From NCBI GenBank assembly GCA_027186245.1, contig CP114496.1, forward strand, positions 689,501 to 753,500: a DNA stretch of 64,000 bases. The letters run 5' to 3'. Shown here piece after piece: positions 11,567 to 24,088 of the stretch. The notes below the pieces were generated by a model. The model saw only the letters and a program-made list of their open reading frames with translations. It searched no databases and was not told where the DNA came from. Position 1 is the first letter of the stretch. The number at the start of each line of letters is the position of its first letter. Made by a program: the position numbers and the translations under genes. Source of the stretch: Coriaria nepalensis. Its lineage: Eukaryota; Streptophyta; Magnoliopsida; Cucurbitales; Coriariaceae.

Positions 11567-13345
11567 GTATATATATATGGTTAAATTTATTTAAAAAATA
11601 AAAAATTCAATTTTTTTTTAAATAAGTTTTATTTATTTATTTATATTTTTTCATTATATCACAATACATATTTTTTCTCACCGGGACTCACACGCGCACG
11701 TGTGGCATGGATGTAAGACACTTATTAGGTACACTTTGCAAGTTTGCGGCATGGTGGCCCATAGTGGCCGATTGCCATATGTTGTGATTGATCGATTTAA
11801 TTTTACCATTTTAATTAAATGGTTGATAGTTAAAATTGTTAGTTACTGTTGGAGTTTGAATTCTCATAATTCAAATATGTGACTGTTAAAACAGTTTAAC
11901 TATTTTTTCAAAAAGTAACTGTTCGTGAAATAATGTATTATTTCATAAACATGTGACAATTTCACCCATAAATATAATAAATTTGTAGAGAAGAAGATAT
12001 ATTTTTTCTTTTACCCGTTTTCTTACTGTCAGAGACCGAACACATACCTATATTGATTGCATAATAAAGTTTTACTATTACTTGTGTGATTTTGTAAAAG
12101 CTTGTCATATTCCAAAAATTATTTTCACAAAAATATATAAGTAATTTAGGAGGCTGAAAATATCATTTTTTTTGTAGAAAACGTATTCATTATGTATTTC
12201 AAGTCTCAATCACAAAAATTACCTATATCTATATGATAATATATTCAATCGATAAAAGAATTTCTCGAAACAAAGAAAAAATATAACTTATTTTTCATTA
12301 TAATAAGTTAAAATACTACCCACTAACCTTTGTACTTAAATCAGACACAAATTAATAATTATTATAATAATAATACATAAATGTCCAGACTTTGTACTTA
12401 GGAAAGTTTAGATCTTTCTTATTAAATTATGTAATAATTATAATTAAAATTATGTAATAATTATAATTATTAGTGGGTGGTCTTGTTCCATATTTATAAG
12501 CTTTTTTTTTTAATAGCAAAAATGCATGCTTTGTAATAATTTAATACTTGAAATTCACATGCTTTCATCCACTTTCACTTTGTTTAATCCATGTCTTAGA
12601 CTCATTAGTTCTTTCTTTTGACCTAAACCTAGAGAACTCATGTAGCTAAGTATTTTTATTTATTATTTATTATTTATTATTATAATTGAAGGTAGAGATA
12701 ACTTATTCTAATTGAATATTTATTACAAACGTGAATAAGACACATGTAGTTTCAATAAATTGGGATTGACTTCACAATCCTTTGACAAATTTATAAGTAA
12801 TTATTAAATTTTATTATAAAATATATAATATCAAATTAATGATTATAATTATAATGGGATTAATATATTATATATAAAAATATTCATAAATTTATGCTTA
12901 AACTTATTAAAATGAAAATTTTTTATAAGAGTTATATTTATATATTATTTTTATAATTTAATAAATAAAAGTTTATAATTTAATTAAATTAAATATATAT
13001 ACTTTTATTTTATTTATTCGATCAAAAAATAATAATAAATAAATAAACATGAAGAAAGCTTTGGGAAGTGAAATTCCCTACTTTTCACAGTTTTTCCCCT
13101 GCTTTTTCAGGACTGAAGAGGTTGTCATAATTTGAGCATGTCATAAAGCAGTACAAAGAAGATTACATACACATATGTAATAGTTTGCTATAATCTTCTG
13201 GCCAACCAATCAGAACGTACCACGTCGTTATCAATATTGACTGAAAATGGACCCCACTTTCTCCGTTTGCAATCACCACACTGCCCATTGAATTTGGTGG
13301 ACCCCATCATGAATGATATTAGAAGGGAAAAAAATACCTGGTGGC

Positions 13346-13352
13346 TATAAAG
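13346..13352 (+). promoter_or_regulatory. TATA box candidate of the PADRE gene
   Basis: TATAAAG lies 130 bp upstream of the start codon, followed by a CT- and GA-rich leader typical of plant 5' UTRs. Confidence 0.5.
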
Positions 13353-13429
13353 AACCTGATTTTCTTTCATCATCTTCTTCCCCCTCCTCTTCTTCTTCTT
13401 CTTCTTCTTCAACTTTATTATTTTCATCA

Positions 13430-13433
<4 letters not shown>

Positions 13434-13470
<37 letters not shown>
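13434..13470. repeat. (GA)n microsatellite in a 5' UTR
   Basis: GA dinucleotide run ending about 12 bp before the PADRE start codon, preceded by a CTT trinucleotide run. Confidence 0.9.
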
Positions 13471-13473
<3 letters not shown>

Positions 13474-13481
13474 AGGAGTTC

Positions 13482-14265
13482 ATGGGGAATTGCCAAGCCA
13501 TTGACGCAGCAACACTAATAATTCAACACCCAGTTAGCGGGAAAGTAGATAAATTGTGTTGGCCCGTAAGTGCTAAAGAGGTCATGGAGATGAATCCTGG
13601 TCACTGTGTTGCTCTTCTCATCTCCACCACCACCGCCGCCGCAACTTCTTCCGGATCTGCCACCGCCTCCTCCTCCGCCAACCACCCGGTCCGGTTGACC
13701 CGTATCAAGCTTCTTCGGCCTACTGACACTCTTGCTCTTGGCCATGTTTACAGACTCATTCCTACTCAAGGTTTGTCTTTTTTATTTTCCTTATTTTTCT
13801 ATTAATATTTATTTATTTACTTACATCATTGGACTCGTGGGTTGATTTATATAGAGGTTATGAAAGGGTTGTGGGAAAAGAAACAAGCAAAGCTGAAGAT
13901 GAAGAAGAAGAAGGAGAATGAATCAGCAGAGAAATCAGATGACGATAATGCTCAGGTTTTTTTTTAAAAAAATTTTCCAGTTCTTGTAAAGTTTCTTCAT
14001 AAACTTTTAAATTGAGTCAAAAAGGAAAAAAAAAAAATTGTTATTCAAATCAATTTATTGCTTAATTTTAGGACAGGGTGAAGAACAGTACTAAAATGAT
14101 TATTTAACGTTTTTTTGTCAGATGAAAAACCGTGAAAGAAACAGAGGAAGATCATCTTCATCATCATCATCATCATCAACAACAACAGCAGCAGCAAACT
14201 CTGGAGCAAACAGGTCAAGAACATGGCAACCTTCATTACAAAGCATCTTAGAGGCTGGAAGCTAA
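13482..14265 (+). CDS. PADRE/DUF4228 domain protein
   Basis: Plant-specific family whose members often respond to pathogens and stress; biochemical role unknown. Three exons: 13482-13770, 13855-13955, 14122-14265, joined in frame to 177 residues. The N-terminus MGNCQAIDAA is typical of the family; Gly2 and Cys4 could support N-myristoylation and palmitoylation, placing it at a membrane (inference). Seen next: the VSGKVDKLCWPVSA segment, a PGHCVALLI strand, an Ala/Ser/Thr low-complexity insert (about 50-66), then RLTRIKLLRPTDTLALGHVYRLI, the core of the domain. The second exon continues EVMKGLWEKKQAK and a lysine/glutamate-rich stretch. The tail has a Ser run and ends with the conserved TWQPSLQSI segment. 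The ATG follows the TATA and GA leader and begins the conserved N-terminus, so the start is secure. Confidence 0.9.
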
Positions 14266-17080
14266 AAATCCTGCTTGTTCCCTATCTTCCCCACATGCTT
14301 TGAAGATTACTGTGTAGCAACACATTGTCCAAACCTAATCTCTGTTTAAAAAAGTAATTAATTAGTTAATTAATTAATATGTATGTACAAGTACTACTAC
14401 TACATACACGATGACTCATAACAATTTAGAAATCATTTTAATCTTAATTTTTTTTTTAATTTTTTAAAAATACGTTATCATGGGTAAAACAGAGCGTCGG
14501 TAGTTAAAGGTTGACTCATATGTCATTTTTGATATATCAAATTTAACACCCATATGTCGGATTTAAGACCCACGTGTCAGTTTTGATATATCAAAGGTAA
14601 CACCCATCGCTCGCTGAAGGAGCTTCGAGGAGATTCTGGGTTGTAAAAAATATATATATAAATAAATAAATAAAAGAGTGAGCCGAAAAGGGTAAGAAGC
14701 ATTATTCCAATTTAGTATCATTATGGCTTCACATTTTAGGCTTTGACACTAAGAAAAGTACTCGATAATTTTGAAGAATCTTTCTTTCTCACTTTCCCTT
14801 TTGCTATCATTAGCTTACCATCTTTCCACGAGAGAAGCCAAAACTAGACAGCAAAAGATGCTCTGTTTTTTTCCCCTCACTTGTTCTTTTTGAGGAGGAA
14901 AAACACAGTGCAACAGCTCATCCCACATCTCTAGTTTTTATTACCATAATACATTAGGGTTGACAAAACTTCCGTAGGAGTTAGGGTAGGGTAGTAATAA
15001 TCTTGGTCCCCATTTGACTGATACCAGATTCGAATTGGGTTTTCTGTCAGGATGGAGATTTGTATCAACCCCTGATAATACATAGATTAACCTAGACTAA
15101 TCAATAGTTAGAGAAGTCTAGTTAGTTTGATCTAAGTTATATTGATCTCGTACAATTTATCATCTCGAATTCAAATAGTTCAATCGCATGGTTCAAAATA
15201 ATTTACTTTCGGTTTCAATTAAAATACTTCAAATATTACGAGCATTTATTGAATGAATATGATTTATACATTATTTATAATATAATAAATGAAATCGTGT
15301 TATTTGACAAAATCAAGTATATATAACATAATTTCATTCATCAAATTACGAGAATAATTAATGAGTCATACTCACGTAATAATTTTTCGTACTCTTACGG
15401 GCAAACCTTTGGTATATAAGTTCATCTTTTTTTTTTTTAATCACAAAATTCTTCAAGTAAAAGTGGACTAGACATATTCTTCAATTCGATTGATGGATAT
15501 AGATTCCAATCAAATACATTGTCATGTCTAACAATAGTTTCATGAGAGGGCAATCAAACCATTGGAATGAGGTTGAGCAACAAAGTTAATTTCTCCTATA
15601 TAATGAATGCATGCAAGCTACAAAATGGTGTTTATAAAAGGATTGAGATCGATCGGTTTATCATAAACACGATATATTTAAAATAATCTTATAAAAAAAA
15701 ATAGAAAATATTTTTTGAAAGAGAATTGATTATCGGCCATAAGTAAATAGTGGGTTTGCCTTTGCCTTTGAAAGGGACCTCACTACTACTCAAGCGTGGA
15801 AATAGCCAATATTCCATACTATTCGATTGCAAAAAAGATGGAAGTCATAATTGATTTCCTAAAATGTTTCAATACATGAAAAAGTAGGTCTTCTTTCTTT
15901 CTTAGCATTTGAAGGAAGATGATTATCTTTATTGAAAGCTACATCCAACCAATTCAAAGAATATTGAAGGAAATGACAGTTCATACGTGAGAGTGAGAAG
16001 TTGTTTGAATTGATCACACAACAATAAGATTCAAGTAATTGGTAGTACGTTCACATCATCAGACTTATCATTTATGTCATCCTTCATTTATATATATATA
16101 TATATATATATATGATGATGATGATCATTTCTTATTTGCATCCCAAAAATCTGCATTTTTTTTTTTAAATATTTGTTTATTAAATAGAGCATCAAGTGAA
16201 AAACCACAAACTGGAGCTTTTTGATACGATTGACCATCTACACTAACCTGAAACAATTTTTAAGTTAATACCACAAACTGGAGTTTCTTGGGCTAAATCC
16301 AAACTGGAGTGGGGCTTGCAATATAATACACCTTCAAATGAGGAGTAAATACTCAACTGCATACATAAAGACGACTGAGTCGTGAATTTGTAGGTAAATA
16401 ATCGTCTCAGAAACTCGGAACTGTGAAAAAAATACAATCATGGCAGCACGGGGTAGCGGGGCAGCTGTTGGAAAATTAGTATTTTAATATATTAAAATAT
16501 AATTATTGGATTAATTTGAAGTGAAAAAGAAAAAAAAAAAATTTATTCCAAGTTAAAAAGAGGAATAGGAGAGAATGATTATATAAAATTTCACATTTAT
16601 TAATAGATAATAAAATATAAGTTATAATAGACATTAAAATATTCCCACCCTCACCGGTGATTGGTTCTTCCAGTTTTAAAAGAACTGGGTATCTTTTATA
16701 GTTTTGACTTAAATTAGGGGTTCATAATAATTATTGAAAGTTCTAAATATTAATTTGACATAATGATTGTGGAGTTTATTACATAGTTTTCAACCAAAAG
16801 AGAAAAACCCTCTTATACAAACATTCTGCCTCATGTTTTGAGAAGCATTCAAATCCAAAAAAAATATTGCAGACACTCCCTTCGTTCCTTCCCAAAATTT
16901 CTACATATTTATATCTAAATCTGAAATCCAACCGAAAATAAACCGGTTTTCTCCCATCACTCTACCACTGCACACAAGAATATAATACAATAGCACCATA
17001 TGAACAACAATGTATCAAAAATAAAGAAACGGCAAACGAATTCAATTTATCCAACCCGGTTCGAGATTTTCCAAACTTCA
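14266..17080. other. Intergenic region between PADRE and CBP60 genes
   Basis: No gene seen. Around 14510-14620 short blocks (CCCATATGTC, CCCACGTGTC, TTGATATATCAAA) recur, including a CACGTG G-box core near 14571. At 16089-16113 there is an (AT)n run. A CCACAAACTGGAG block occurs near 16203 and 16270. The final 300 bases are the CBP60 3' flank (minus strand gene). Confidence 0.55.
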
Positions 17081-20000
17081 TCAAGTTTTCTTCGTCATGT
17101 GGCTCGGTACTAAGAACCATTTGAGCACATTAACCACATTAAACACCTTCTTCCATCTCCTCTTAGCAGTTGGATGGTTTTGGAGGCTGGCTTGTGGTTC
17201 ATAGTTCGAGTTTTCACACTGAAGGTCGGATTCAAGATATTGTAAATGGTCCTCGGCATAGAAAGTTTGGTTCAAGGATTCGGAAACACAGATCAAAGAG
17301 TTGCTGCTTGGTTGGCCTTGGAAGCCTGAATTGGGATAGGAGTCAACATTTTGGTAAGTATAATCATCTAGACTGGATCCGAGATTTCCAAGGGAGTACA
17401 TTGATGAGATTATATCAGGAGAAAATGGGTTTGAATGTGTATAATCAAATCCACTGATCCTATGAGTAGATAAAATCTTGGATCCGTATGGACCATCAGA
17501 TTGGGCCAAGTTTGAGTGGTAAAGAGCATCGGTAGGGTCAGAAGAGGTGATAATATTAGAGGTCGGGTGATCAAATGGGACCACTTCTTCCCAATTTTGA
17601 GATGCTGAGATAACCATGTTTTCCGCATCGGCCTAACAGAACGAGAGAGAAAAAAAAAATCCAGTTTCAAACTCTTAAATATATGCATTGTATCATTTTA
17701 AATCTAATCTTATACTAAAAATCCAGTCCAGAAACAACATAGGCAAACTGACCGTATGTTTACACACCCACCACATCTTAGAATAAGGTTTGCACAAACT
17801 CTTGTTTTAAATGTATAACCAAACGGACTATACATAAAAAGGATAATACTTTCTTGAATGAAACAAGCAAAGGTAGTAAGAGACATGTACCTTCTCCGTT
17901 TCTGAGAGCTTGTCTACAGAAACATAATGAGAATCAAGATATAATCCCATGACTTGGCTGACAATATCAAACACTACTCCTGTTTTCTGATCGGAACCTT
18001 GAGGATAGTAGTACAAGTACAGCATAGCCTTATCAAGTACACATGTCCGAGCATGCTCCACGGTGACTTCCCACATCTTAGCAGACATACCTGTGCCAAG
18101 GATCTGCATTTGTTTTTTTAAACAAACAACAACCTTAACCACTCTACTTGCTAATGGGAGCTAAAAGATGTTCGTCCCTTTTAGTAAATTTAGAGAACTG
18201 GCTCATTATAAGGCGCTGTTTGCATAATCCTTCTTAAGACCCTGTTTGGATTTAACTTATAAAATCTCCAAACTCTTAAATAAATAGATTGCATCAATAT
18301 AAATTTAACCTGTTTCAGAAATCCTGAATCCAGTTCTAAAAAACTGCTAAAGCAAATCAGGCCCAGGTGCTCATTTTTGTTCAGGTTTGACATGCTAGTT
18401 TGGAAGTAGACTACTATTGGGACCCTGAAAATTAAGTGTTTCAAACACTGAAAATGTACAAGCTACAATTTCAAATATTGGATCAATTTATTCTATCTGA
18501 CAAATTTCCTAACACTTTCTATAAAAGATTATCATGCGGAAACTGGCATCATAGACTAGAATCAAGAAAAACAGAAAACTGAACAATTTTTAGAAGGCTT
18601 ATAGAAGGAGAAAAAAGAGTGAGAAACCGTTACATTTCGGAGTCGAATGGGGTGTCTAAAGAGTTGAATCAGAAAGTCCTTAACAGTTGTGATCTTCTCC
18701 ATGCACAAACGCTTATGAAAAGCTCCATCTTTACCAATTTTCTCTAACCTCCACACTTCATCACAAAGAGACGGCGGATGATGCTTCTTGTACACTGCAA
18801 CAAGAAACTCGAAATTATCAATCAAAATCCCTTATTTACCCCTCTTATTTTCTATAAACCATCAAAACTTTCTAAAAATGTTTTTTCCCAATATCATTAC
18901 ATTCACACAAGATGGATAAAATCTAAACTACCAATTTAAGCCCCATTTAGCACTTATTTTATCCATTTTAGGCCTAAAGACCAGTTTCAGTCCATGACAT
19001 CTAGTTTAGGCTCACAAAATATAACCAAAAAGATATTATTCTAAATGTCAATTTTGCTAATCGTAGTTTCGTAAGTTTATCCAACAGGCGCCTCAACTCA
19101 CATTCTCCACGATGATCCTTCACAACAAATGGCTCTGTCTTTGCTTCTTTCACTCTGATTCCATTCAAGTTATCTTCCACAACTCTTGCTCCAAGCCTAA
19201 ATCTACGGCTCCTAGTCCAGCTGGAATTATCCGTAAAAGAAATCTCACCTACCAAACCAATCCCCTCTTTAAGACTCAGAAACTCATCTCCCATTAGAAG
19301 CGGCTTCTTCCCTTCTCTCTCCCGCAAAATATTACCCTTAAACTCTTCAACAGTCCAGTTTCTGTTCTCATCACCATCAAAATCACCCTCGAGTACTACA
19401 ATCTCCACCTTAGAAGAAGCTTTAGCTCCAAACTCAACAATTTTCCCAGTAAGAGCATCGATCAAAGATACTTTCAAGTCTGACCCATCTACCCCATTGA
19501 TTTGAGCTCCAGTAAATATCGGAAGAGAGAGGCTGTTGCTGAATTTCAGCTCTAAACTTCTGAACTCGGAAAAGTGCGCTTCTTTCCCTTCAGTTTCATC
19601 ATTCCTAATAATCAGAAATGGACAAAATAAAAATCAACCCTCATTCCTAAAAAGAAAGATGTATATGAAATTTGAAGTATCACCATATCTTACTGTTTCA
19701 TGCTGGTTAAATGCTTTCTCAGCGCAAGATCGACTTCTTCCCGGACCTGTAAAAATGATAACATCATTCGCATTTAAAATGTCAACCACCTTCCGAAAGG
19801 AATATGGAGTATATACTCTCAACAGCTAAGACAAAGCCACGTCGGCATTAAATGTCACAATGTAATTACATGGCATGATCTCAGCCATTAGAGTATATAC
19901 TCCAAATGTAGCGTAAAATTCCTCAACACAAAAATATCATAAGAAAAGATACGTATGATCAAGGGAACATAAGCTTACCACTTTCCGAAGCATGGGCTCC

Positions 20001-20589
20001 AACAAATTTTGAATCCTTTGCAAGCGCATTACCTCCGATACGGCACTTCATTTTTTTCGGGAAAAGAAATATCAGCAATGAACCACGCAAAAGCGGAAAA
20101 ATGGTTTTCTTTAAGCATCCACGTTACTTTTTCTATATTCTTATAATTTACATCTAACCGAGAAAATTTGTTCATTTACAATACCTATTCCAACATGAAG
20201 CATAAATGATGGACTCATCCAGAAATGATACACTATACTAAGTGTAGTTTGAACTTTGAAGTACTTACACTAAACTAAAAGAAAAATCCGATTCGAATCC
20301 TCATTTCCTACTTCGTAATGGGGAAACGAAATTACAGTTCAATCTTTTAGTTCATCATGGACAAATGGAAATTACGTCCAGAAAACTGAAACCCACTTGA
20401 TTAATTGTATGTTCAAGATTCAATTTCGCCTTAACAAACAAAAATCGACTATAGATACATAATCTCCCAAAATTAAAAGAAAAAAAAAACGTACTTTTTG
20501 AAAGTGAGGACCCTCCTTCTACGCTTATCTTCTGAACTATTCCCATCGAATCGAGCTTTGGCATTATCTGGGTTTCTCTTCTGCGACAT
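17081..20589 (-). CDS. CBP60: Calmodulin-binding protein 60 (CBP60) family
   Basis: Plant calmodulin-binding, DNA-binding regulator family active in the nucleus, known from salicylic-acid immunity and growth. Seven exons on the minus strand: 20589-20495, 20045-19979, 19746-19694, 19604-19102, 18794-18634, 18103-17891, 17632-17081; frame is kept throughout and gives 547 residues. Exon 1 carries a basic stretch ([11 protein letters not shown]) that may be a nuclear signal. Exons 2-3 give the [13 protein letters not shown] segment; exons 4-6 give the conserved CBP60 core, with [51 protein letters not shown] and KLSETEK. The last exon is a variable Ser/Asn-rich region ending in a basic Trp-containing helix (about 522-545), the likely calmodulin site as in CBP60a-f. 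The exon 1-2 join was chosen so that a GTACGT donor meets an acceptor giving [11 protein letters not shown]; this is the least certain join. The 'b-d type' subgroup is inference. Confidence 0.93.
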
Positions 20590-21059
20590 GTCGGGCTCAA
20601 AATTCAGCAAATCTAAGGGGTGAATTTGGTGAAGAAGAAGAACAGCATCAAAATCAAAGACCACCATGCGGCGCAAAGAAGAAGAAGAAGAAGAAGCAGC
20701 AGCAGAATATGGGGGAAAAGAAAAGGTATCCCTCCTTAATCCCTTATGACTACCTAAAGTACCACGGAGAGAAATTAATGGTAATTAATGAGAAGAATCC
20801 AAAAACACATAATCAAAAGAAAATTATACAAAAAGAAAAGAAAAAAATCTTCTGCAAGTGTAGTATTTGTTGGATGTATATATCCAAATTGTTAGTATTA
20901 ATCTGGAATTTGGCCGGGTCTGTGCTGCTTCTGAGAAAGCCTCTGAAAAAAATAAAAACCACACCCGTCAGAATTTAGGCGGGCCCCACTTCACGGGATT
21001 CTCTTATCCCTCTTAAGGATGTTTCCTTTTTATCTTCTTCAGGGGGGATTTTCGAAAAC

Positions 21060-21103
<44 letters not shown>

Positions 21104-23086
21104 AAGTGAGAGGTGATGGAAGAAACAGAGAGAAGACGAGAACTCGAGAAGGAGGTGGTGGAAGATTTGTCATTTGTGTGTGGGTCCACTCAAAGCGCGT
21201 TTTCCCACGAAACGAAACGAAACGAAACGAAACGGGGCGGAGAGCATGCTTCCATTTTGGGCGTGAAACGCCTAAAAAATGCATGAGACTTCTTTATTAC
21301 TTTTCTTTTTAAAATAAAAAAATATATATTTAAAAGAGTAAATTAGATTTTATTATTAGATTTAGGCCTTATAATATTTAAAGGTTAATTTAAATTCTTT
21401 TAAATTTTATAAAATATATATGATTCTTAATTTTTAAGATTTTATTAAAGATTTAAATAATTTAAATAATTTAATTAATTTAATTAATCATTTTAATTAA
21501 TAATTCACTTATTTATTTGTCTAATCTTTATTTCTTTTTATTTTTTCTTTTATGTTTTTCGATGGGCATAAACTCTTAATTTATTTATAAATTTACCAAA
21601 ATATTTTAACAAAATATTACATGGCATTACCAAAATATTTATACCATTCTCATTTCCATATCTTTTTCTTTTTTCTACCTTTAGATTTCCAAGCTCGATA
21701 AGGGAGTTAGTAAAGGTTTTTGAAAGAGGCTTTAGCTCATCATCAAGCTGCAAAATATAATGAGACAACATGAGAAAATTTGTGGCTAACCGGAAACGAA
21801 TGAGTGATATAGTGTTATCATATGCATGGTAGAACCTGAAAAGGGTGAGATTTATACAAGTTAAGCATTAAATAACTTCACCTCTCTATGCAAAAGATAT
21901 TACAAGTTTACTAGAACTTCTTCCCCATAAATTCTTGCGTATCTCGTGCATGAAGAAATTTAATGTGTGTTAAGAATGATTGAAGCATCCAATTCATAAT
22001 TTAAAAGCAACCCATCTCCTAACACATCAAAAACAAAGGTGGGTGGACAAATTAATCTCTGCCCATAACTCGAAAAGTGCTTAAAAAAAAAGGGTAAGCA
22101 TATTCTAAAAAATAATCAATTGAAGTGAAAGCTTCTTACATTTGGTGAACTTTCTCTCTCATACGCCTCCTCTTAGCCAGCCCAGTGACGATCATCATCA
22201 AATTGACACGTCGAGAGGTTGAAGAAGAAGGATGGAGAGATGAGGAGAATAAGTAAAACCCATTTCACAAAATCTCGAGGCACCATTTTTGGACTAAAGA
22301 CCTTAAAGAACAGAAGAGTATTCTGGAAAACCTTTTATGGGAATCGGGTGGGTATAAGGATCTATCTATCTACACGTAAAATCTAAATGGATACATGAAG
22401 AAGAATCTGCCTTTGGAAGGAGAACAAAAGCCCTTTCAAGACTAGGTGTAGGTAGCAAAGCTTTCGGTAAAAGAGTGGATTGAACCTTTTTTTCATATAG
22501 AAGGACAAATTTTTAATTACGACTTCTTGTATCAATTTCTCCTAATACATTACTAATTATCATAATACAGATCTACTTCATCAATAATAATGGGAAGATA
22601 TTCAGTATCGAATATAAATCAAGTCATTTGCATGATAAATTAATATCTTTATAAATAGGGACTACTTTTCACCACATATGATTGAATTTGAAATTATAAT
22701 TTACTTCAAAAATATATACAATTCACTTCAACTTCTTTCTCTCAAATGGGTTTTGATTGAAAATGGAGAATAATAAATTTGAGAAAATAATAATAATAAT
22801 ACAAGCCACAACTTACTTGTGTGGTGATAAATCTTTGCTTAAACTTGGATACCTAAAAAATATGTACAAAAATCTCTCCTCCAAGTAGTTAACATAGAAA
22901 ATGGCCTAAAAGTTCTCCCATCCATCACCTTCCACTTCTTCATCTTCTCCTTCCCTCCAAAAAGAAATTAAACATCCACCCCATTGAACAAAAATGAAGA
23001 AGTAAACAAAAAAGAGGGGAAAAAAAAGGCAAAACCTTAAGATCACTAACTCATACTGTCTCCTATTGATCTTCACCAATATAAAC
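20590..23086. other. Intergenic region between CBP60 and peroxidase genes
   Basis: The CBP60 promoter and 5' UTR lie just right of 20589, with GAA runs near 20680-20705. A (GA)n tract lies at 21063-21098 and a pentanucleotide ACGAA array at 21207-21234. The remainder is AT-rich with no supported gene. TATAAATA at about 22650-22657 could be the peroxidase TATA box, but it is over 400 bp from the start codon. Confidence 0.55.
21063..21234. repeat. (GA)n tract and (ACGAA)n pentanucleotide array
   Basis: About 36 bases of GA repeat at 21063-21098, then five tandem ACGAA units at about 21207-21234. They lie some 500-650 bp upstream of CBP60 on its transcription direction. Confidence 0.85.
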
Positions 23087-24088
23087 ATGGCTTTCCCTTT
23101 ACTTGTTCTTCTCTTCCTCACAGTCCCCTTCTCATCAAAATCGCAACCACTCTCCCTTGATTACTACAGCAAAACATGTCCTGATTTCCAGAAGATCATC
23201 CGAGAAACCGTCCATATAAAACAAACTGCCAGCCCCGTCACAGCCGCGGGCACTCTCCGTCTCTTCTTCCATGACTGCATGGTTGAAGGTTGTGATGCCT
23301 CTGTACTTATCACCTCCAATGCCTTCCACAACTCCACCGAACGAGACCATGAGATCAATCACTCCCTCCCTGGCGATGCTTTTGACGTTCTTGTCCGAGC
23401 CAAAACGGCCCTAGAACTGACATGCCCTGGTGTCATCTCCTGCTCGGACGTATTAGCTCAGGCCACTAGGGACCTCATTACAATGGTCGGTGGTCCGTTT
23501 TACAAAGTCCCTCTGGGTCGTAAAGATGCATTGGCTTCACACTCATTACCTGTCGAGAGCAATCTACCAAGAGTGAATCAGAGTGTTGACAATATGATTA
23601 AGCTTTTCGAATCGAAAGGGTTCAGCGTGAAAGATTTGGTGGCTTTATCTGGCGGACATACGATTGGATTTTCACACTGTAAAGAGTTTGCAGATCGTTT
23701 GTTTCATTACAACAAGACTACACAAACTGATCCTGAAATGTACCCTTCTTATGCTTATGGGTTGAAGAAATTGTGTGCAAATTACCTAAATGATTCAGGA
23801 CTTGCAGCTTTTAATGATATCATGACTCCCGGAAAGTTCGATAACCTGTATTTTCAGAATATTCTCAAGGGATTGGGGCTTTTAACTTCAGATCATGTAC
23901 TTGGAAAGGATACGAGAACAAGACCGCTTGTTGAGCTATATGCAGCAAACCAGACAGCATTCTTCAACGACTTTACCGCGGCCATGGAGAAGCTCAGTGT
24001 GCTGGGGGTGAAGACAGGTGATAAAGGTGAGGTGAGAAGGAAGTGTGATGTCTTCAATTCACTGAAACCTCAAAACAAAGAGTTGTAA
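23087..24088 (+). CDS. Class III secretory peroxidase
   Basis: Heme peroxidase of the plant secretory class, acting in the cell wall or vacuole with hydrogen peroxide on phenolic substrates. Intronless; 333 residues from the ATG at 23087. An in-frame ATG at 23066 would add seven residues, but the later start puts a clean signal peptide (about 1-19) at the N-terminus. Seen: distal site RLFFHDC with Arg58 and His62, proximal heme ligand His191 in the LSGGHTIGFSHC motif, and eight cysteines in the usual spacing for four disulfides (first at 31, last in RRKC). Several N-glycosylation sequons are present. The VEGCDASVLI and MTPGKFDNLYFQN motifs are standard. The intronless form and motifs such as LPGDAFDVLVRAKTALE resemble the Arabidopsis PER41/PER63 group (from memory). 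No break or missing catalytic residue. Confidence 0.95.
   Translation: MAFPLLVLLFLTVPFSSKSQPLSLDYYSKTCPDFQKIIRETVHIKQTASPVTAAGTLRLFFHDCMVEGCDASVLITSNAFHNSTERDHEINHSLPGDAFDVLVRAKTALELTCPGVISCSDVLAQATRDLITMVGGPFYKVPLGRKDALASHSLPVESNLPRVNQSVDNMIKLFESKGFSVKDLVALSGGHTIGFSHCKEFADRLFHYNKTTQTDPEMYPSYAYGLKKLCANYLNDSGLAAFNDIMTPGKFDNLYFQNILKGLGLLTSDHVLGKDTRTRPLVELYAANQTAFFNDFTAAMEKLSVLGVKTGDKGEVRRKCDVFNSLKPQNKEL

Larger units (their letters stand above)
11035..13481. other. Intergenic region after NAT
   Basis: After the NAT 3' UTR there is a GC-richer block (about 11195-11552) ending in poly(A), listed separately. The rest, to about 13190, is AT-rich with no ORF that resembles a protein. The last 150 bases are the promoter and 5' UTR of the PADRE gene, with a CTT run at about 13388-13410 and a GA run at 13434-13470. 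Confidence 0.6.

Noticed and set aside
23066..23086. Upstream ATG of the peroxidase
   Set aside because: The seven extra residues would spoil a normal signal peptide; the second ATG fits the family better.
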